Source of the DNA: Faecalibacterium sp. UBA1762
GTDB lineage: Bacteria > Bacillota > Clostridia > Oscillospirales > Ruminococcaceae
Direction of reading: 5' to 3'
Assembly (NCBI GenBank): GCA_002314755.1
Contig: DCHC01000040.1
Location: 1-34,376 of the forward strand
Length of the DNA stretch: 34,376 bases
Both the position numbers and the translations under genes were made by a program. The notes beneath the pieces are model-generated. The model was not told where the DNA came from and did no database searches. It was given only the letters and a program-made list of their open reading frames with translations. The stretch's first letter is position 1; each line of letters begins with the position of its first letter. Positions 31,758 through 34,376 of the stretch are shown here, piece by piece.

Positions 31758-31783
31758 GCCACACGCACGGGTGTGCGTGTGGC
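31758..31783 (-). terminator. Terminator after rplT
   Basis: A perfect 10-bp stem, GCCACACGCA (31758-31767) and TGCGTGTGGC (31774-31783), with a 6-nt loop, 18 bp after the rplT stop. Additional AAACA/TGTTT pairs extend it across a small internal loop. The minus-strand tail ATTGTTT is only moderately U-rich; the plus-strand tail has T6. Confidence 0.75.
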
Positions 31784-31801
31784 GAATGTTTTTTGAAATC
31801 A

Positions 31802-32155
31802 TTAAGCCTTCTTCTTTGCCAGCTCAACCAGCTTGGTGAAAGAATCCGGATCGTGGATAGCCATCTCGCTGAGCATCTTGCGGTTCAGCTCGACACCGGC
31901 CTTCTTCAGACCGTTCATAAAGGTGGAGTAGTTGATACCCTGAGGACGGCAAGCCGCATTGATGCGGGCTATCCACAGACGGCGGAAATCACGCTTTTTC
32001 TGACGGCGGCCAGCAAAGGCGTAGTTACCGCCTTTCATGACCTGCTCTTTGGCCATTTTAAAATGGGTGGATTTGCTGCCGAAATAGCCCTTAGCCAGCT
32101 TCAGGACTTTCTTTCTTCTTTTGCGAGTCATCATCGCGCCTTTTACACGTGCCAT
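31802..32155 (-). CDS. rplT: Ribosomal protein L20
   Basis: A 117-residue basic protein, MARVKGAMMTRKRRKKVLKL, with the conserved GYFGSKS, YAFAGRRQKKRDFRRLWI ARINAA and NYSTFMNGLKKAGVELNRKMLSE segments. It binds 23S rRNA early in assembly and in Firmicutes also represses its own operon by binding the infC leader. The ATG follows AAGGAG. It is the last gene of infC-rpmI-rplT. Confidence 0.98.
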   Translation of the reverse strand: MARVKGAMMTRKRRKKVLKLAKGYFGSKSTHFKMAKEQVMKGGNYAFAGRRQKKRDFRRLWIARINAACRPQGINYSTFMNGLKKAGVELNRKMLSEMAIHDPDSFTKLVELAKKKA

Positions 32156-32212
32156 ATCGTTAAATCTCCTTCATTCTAAATCGTAATAGACCCACTGTCA
32201 AATATGAGTGAA

Positions 32213-32410
32213 TCAGGCGTAGGGCAGCATCTTCTTGATAGCAGCCACATTGGTCTTATCAGAGTACACGGCCTTACGGAAGCCTCTCTTCAGCTTGGTG
32301 GGCTTCTTGGTCAGAATGTGACGACGGTAAGCACGGTTACGCTTAACCTTACCGTTCTTGGTCAGTTTGAAGCGCTTTTTAGCACCGGTATGAGTTTTCA
32401 GCTTAGGCAT
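32213..32410 (-). CDS. rpmI: Ribosomal protein L35
   Basis: A 65-residue basic protein, MPKLKTHTGAKKRFKLTKNG through AYRRHILTKKPTKLKRGFR to KKMLPYA, full length for L35. The ATG at 32410 has a strong AAGGAGG site. It lies 20 nt after infC and 57 nt before rplT. Confidence 0.98.
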   Translation of the reverse strand: MPKLKTHTGAKKRFKLTKNGKVKRNRAYRRHILTKKPTKLKRGFRKAVYSDKTNVAAIKKMLPYA

Positions 32411-32430
32411 TGTTGATATCCTCCTTAATT

Positions 32431-32958
32431 TTACTTCGTGTTTTTCTGCTGCTGGGCAACCAGGAACATTGCCATGCTACGGCCTTCCAGCTTGGGTGCC
32501 TTCTCCACTGTTGCACCCTCAACAGTCTGGGCAAAGCGCTCCAGCACTTCCTGTCCCGACGCTGCGTGTGCAATTTCACGACCGCGGAACCGGATGGATG
32601 CCTTTACCTTATCGCCGCCCTTGAGGAACTTTGCTGCCTGTGCAGCCTTGGTTTCAAAATCGTGCGTATCGATGTTCAGAGAAAGACGAATTTCTTTGAT
32701 CTCGGTCACGCGCTGATTTTTCTTGGCTTCCTTTTCCTTCTTCTGCTGCTCAAAGCGATACTTGCCATAGTCCATAATCTTGCACACGGGCGGCACGGCC
32801 TGCGGCGCAATTTTGACCAGATCCAGACCTTTTTCCTGTGCCAGGTGCCAGGCGTCCTTTGCGCTCATCACGCCAAGCTGCCCACCCTCGTCAGAAACGA
32901 CCCGAACCTCTTTGTCGCGGATCTCTTCATTCAGCTCCAGTTCCATCTTTGTGCTAAT
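32431..32958 (-). CDS. infC: Translation initiation factor IF-3, with an AUU start codon
   Basis: IF-3 binds the small subunit and checks start-codon pairing. The start is placed at ATT 32958, because GGAGGT (32967-32972) stands eight bases before it; the in-frame ATG at 32946 would be 20 nt away. The product begins MSTKMELELNEEIRDKEVR and has 175 residues, and IF-3 genes characteristically use AUU for self-control. The N domain carries NEEIRDKEVRVVS and ALDLVKI-like EKGLDLVKIAPQAVPPVCKIMDYGKYRFEQ; after the Lys-rich linker the C domain has IRLSLNIDTHDFETK and VKASIRFRGRE. It heads infC-rpmI-rplT. Confidence 0.96.
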   Translation of the reverse strand: MSTKMELELNEEIRDKEVRVVSDEGGQLGVMSAKDAWHLAQEKGLDLVKIAPQAVPPVCKIMDYGKYRFEQQKKEKEAKKNQRVTEIKEIRLSLNIDTHDFETKAAQAAKFLKGGDKVKASIRFRGREIAHAASGQEVLERFAQTVEGATVEKAPKLEGRSMAMFLVAQQQKNTK

Positions 32959-32995
32959 GGGAAAACACCTCCGAAATTAAATTTTATGAAAAGAA

Positions 32996-33128
32996 AGAGC
33001 ATAACAGCTGAGTACCGTTATGCTCTCAATCATCGCAAAAACAGGCTTGCGCCTGGTATTCACACTGATAAACCCGGCCGAGAAACAGTCAAGGTGAGCG
33101 GACGGTAAGCCCTGCTACTTCATTTCCG
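32996..33128 (-). promoter_or_regulatory. Structured infC leader, candidate L20-type autoregulatory leader with attenuator hairpin
   Basis: The roughly 170-nt infC leader contains a 5-bp stem closed by a GCAA tetraloop (33042-33055) and, nearer the gene, a 10-bp stem AGAGCATAAC/GTTATGCTCT (32996-33005 with 33017-33026) followed on the minus strand by TTCTTTTC, an attenuator-like terminator. In B. subtilis the same operon is controlled by L20-dependent premature termination; position and gene order support the same here, but I could not confirm the L20-binding fold. Promoter-proximal sequence near 33070-33115 is likely the regulatory part. Confidence 0.6.
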
Positions 33129-33134
33129 TTTAGA

Positions 33135-33163
33135 ATTATACCACCGACCCCTATCTCTGTCAA
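33135..33163 (-). promoter_or_regulatory. Consensus sigma-A promoter for infC-rpmI-rplT
   Basis: TTGACA (33158-33163), 17 bp, TATAAT (33135-33140) on the minus strand, a perfect vegetative promoter. Its -35 lies 10 bp after the DUF624 gene's stop, and no terminator separates them. Confidence 0.85.
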
Positions 33164-33172
33164 GGGTTATTT

Positions 33173-34114
33173 TTACTCTTCCGCGTCTTTTCCTTCCGGA
33201 TTTTCCTCTTCCCCGTCAGCCGCCGTCTCCCGCTGGGCAAGAAACTCCTTTGCCCACATTTCCTCTGCGGTAGGGGCCTTTTCGACAGCCTTTTTCTCTT
33301 CTTCCTCGGCCATTTCGCCCCATTCCTCAGCTGCGCTGCGGCGCTGCTTGCGTTCAAAGTTTTTGGTGATAAACAGTTGTTCAAACCGCGGCCAGAAGAT
33401 CAGGTTGGTCGTCATGGTCGTAAAGCCGAAAAAGCCAAACAGGAAAAGCGGTAACACAAACAGTCCGTACAGCAGTCCCGCGATAAACAGCACGGTATCA
33501 ATCAGTACAACGATCCAGCCACGCCAACCGGAGACCACGATCATCAGCACCGCATTGCGCCAAATATTGCCCATTGTCAGCTCCAGCATAGCAATCTGTT
33601 GATAAATCGCATTGAGCAGCGCAAACCACATCACAATGCTGAACATCAGCATGATCAGGGTAAATTGGGGATAGCTTTCCACTGTACCCAAAAGGTAAAT
33701 ATTAAACAGGATAGCGTCGAAAAGCGCCGCAAGAATGACCATGGACACAGCACCCTGCTTAAAATCCTGCTTATAAGCCTTTTTGAATTCGTGGAAGGTA
33801 AAAAACGGTACATCCCGGGCCATCTGCATCGTCAGACGGTACATAGCGGCAACTGCCGGTCCAAAGGGAATTGCCGCAAGCAGATTCAGCACGAGGGGCA
33901 ACACCGTGGGCTGTCCGCTTTCGCAACCCAGGTAAAAGGTACCAAGACAGGCAATGCAGGGCAATGCACACACAATAAGCAGTATATTGATTAACATCAG
34001 TGCTGAAAAATCGCGGACAAAAACCTCCCACCAACGGGCAATGCCTTTTTTGGGTGGCGCATTTTTATCCACACCCGGACCTTCTTTATCGTAATTGAAC
34101 CGAAACAATCCCAT
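33173..34114 (-). CDS. DUF624 (YesL-like) multi-pass membrane protein
   Basis: A 313-residue membrane protein of unknown function. About five or six hydrophobic helices lie between residues 40 and 240 (for example LMLINILLIVCALPCIACLG and WIVVLIDTVLFIAGLLYGLF). The GPAVAAMYRLTMQMARDVPFFTFHEFKKAYKQDFKQG segment is the YesL-family hallmark. YesL-like proteins often neighbour sugar transporters, but here the neighbours are translation genes. The C-terminal 65 residues are soluble and highly charged, rich in Glu and Lys. The ATG at 34114 has AAGGA about 10 nt upstream; an in-frame ATG at 34132 lies just before that site and is not favoured. It has its own promoter. Confidence 0.88.
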   Translation of the reverse strand: MGLFRFNYDKEGPGVDKNAPPKKGIARWWEVFVRDFSALMLINILLIVCALPCIACLGTFYLGCESGQPTVLPLVLNLLAAIPFGPAVAAMYRLTMQMARDVPFFTFHEFKKAYKQDFKQGAVSMVILAALFDAILFNIYLLGTVESYPQFTLIMLMFSIVMWFALLNAIYQQIAMLELTMGNIWRNAVLMIVVSGWRGWIVVLIDTVLFIAGLLYGLFVLPLFLFGFFGFTTMTTNLIFWPRFEQLFITKNFERKQRRSAAEEWGEMAEEEEKKAVEKAPTAEEMWAKEFLAQRETAADGEEENPEGKDAEE

Positions 34115-34161
34115 TTTACTATCATCCTTCATAGATTATTACTGCCCTAAGGCTTTTATTA

Positions 34162-34190
34162 AGTATAACAAAAGTTCAGCCGTTTGCCAA
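34162..34190 (-). promoter_or_regulatory. Promoter for the DUF624 gene
   Basis: TTGGCA (34185-34190), 17 bp, TATACT (34162-34167) on the minus strand, about 50 nt before the ATG at 34114. Confidence 0.65.
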
Positions 34191-34278
34191 CAGTAATTAG
34201 AAAATTTTACAGGAATTCCATTTTTCGGATACTTCTTTGCCATTTTGAAAAAATCACAACTTTTTTTCGTCTTTGCTC

Positions 34279-34308
34279 TTTACAGAATACCACCGACAGT
34301 TGTATAAT
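34279..34308 (+). promoter_or_regulatory. Plus-strand promoter pointing out of the window
   Basis: TTTACA (34279-34284), 18 bp, TATAAT (34303-34308) on the plus strand. The 60 bases downstream hold a CGGAT/ATCCG mini-hairpin and only a 15-codon frame, so the gene it serves should lie beyond the right edge. Confidence 0.5.
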
Positions 34309-34376
34309 ATGAAAAATGAACCGGATATTCTTCATCCGATGTTGGAGATTGATTAAGGTAACCTCTAAAAATTCAA

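Noticed and set aside
31623..31770. A 35-codon GTG-started frame on the minus strand between rplT and the SpoU-type gene
   Set aside because: It starts inside the rplT terminator stem, has no ribosome site, and its apparent regularity comes from the inverted repeat.

Overview
This window is ordinary core-genome DNA of a low-to-mid GC Gram-positive bacterium, most likely a member of the Clostridia (an Oscillospirales/Ruminococcaceae-like gut Firmicute). The evidence is the dnaG-rpoD pair with a SigA-type sigma factor, PlsX, TrmFO, YqeG and YqeK homologues, RsfS, an LCP cell-wall ligase, a DUF624/YesL protein, strong AGGAGG-type ribosome sites and consensus TTGACA-17-TATAAT promoters. The species cannot be told from the window. 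No phage, insertion sequence, CRISPR array, tRNA or rRNA gene was seen.

Layout, left to right; everything is on the minus strand except one gene. 1-5.0 kb: the 5' part of rpoC (cut by the left edge) and complete rpoB, driven by a perfect consensus promoter about 310 nt upstream of rpoB. The long leader contains two tiny overlapping open frames and a short direct repeat. 5.1-6.3 kb: a divergent uroporphyrinogen-decarboxylase-family gene, closed by a bidirectional terminator shared with rpoD. 6.4-9.4 kb: dnaG-rpoD. 9.6-10.7 kb: efp and a Cys-rich acidic zinc-ribbon protein, with promoter and terminator. 10.8-13.4 kb: yqeG, an endonuclease-IV-like TIM-barrel gene and a proline peptidase. 13.5-13.8 kb: rpsU as a single-gene unit.

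13.9-29.6 kb: a long same-strand run in the order of transcription topA, trmFO, plsX, rnc, smc, ftsY, yhbY, nadD-yqeK (fused), LCP, rsfS, leuS. It joins DNA topology, tRNA modification, phospholipid synthesis, RNA processing, chromosome condensation, protein targeting, NAD synthesis, wall assembly and translation. 29.6-31.6 kb: a SpoU-type rRNA methyltransferase and dprA. 31.8-33.2 kb: infC-rpmI-rplT with an AUU start for infC and a structured leader containing an attenuator-like hairpin. 33.2-34.1 kb: a DUF624 membrane protein with its own promoter. At the right edge a plus-strand promoter points out of the window.

No clearly new biological system is present. The things most worth a second look are the rpoB leader with its two chained small frames, the 60-nt inverted repeat between rplT and the SpoU methyltransferase gene, the NadD-YqeK fusion, the endonuclease-IV-like protein coupled to YqeG, and the infC control region. 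Several gene starts were moved from the longest possible frame to an internal codon because of ribosome-binding-site placement (pepP-like, leuS, plsX, trmFO, topA, TIM-barrel gene, nadD-yqeK, DUF624) or extended to a non-ATG codon (infC).
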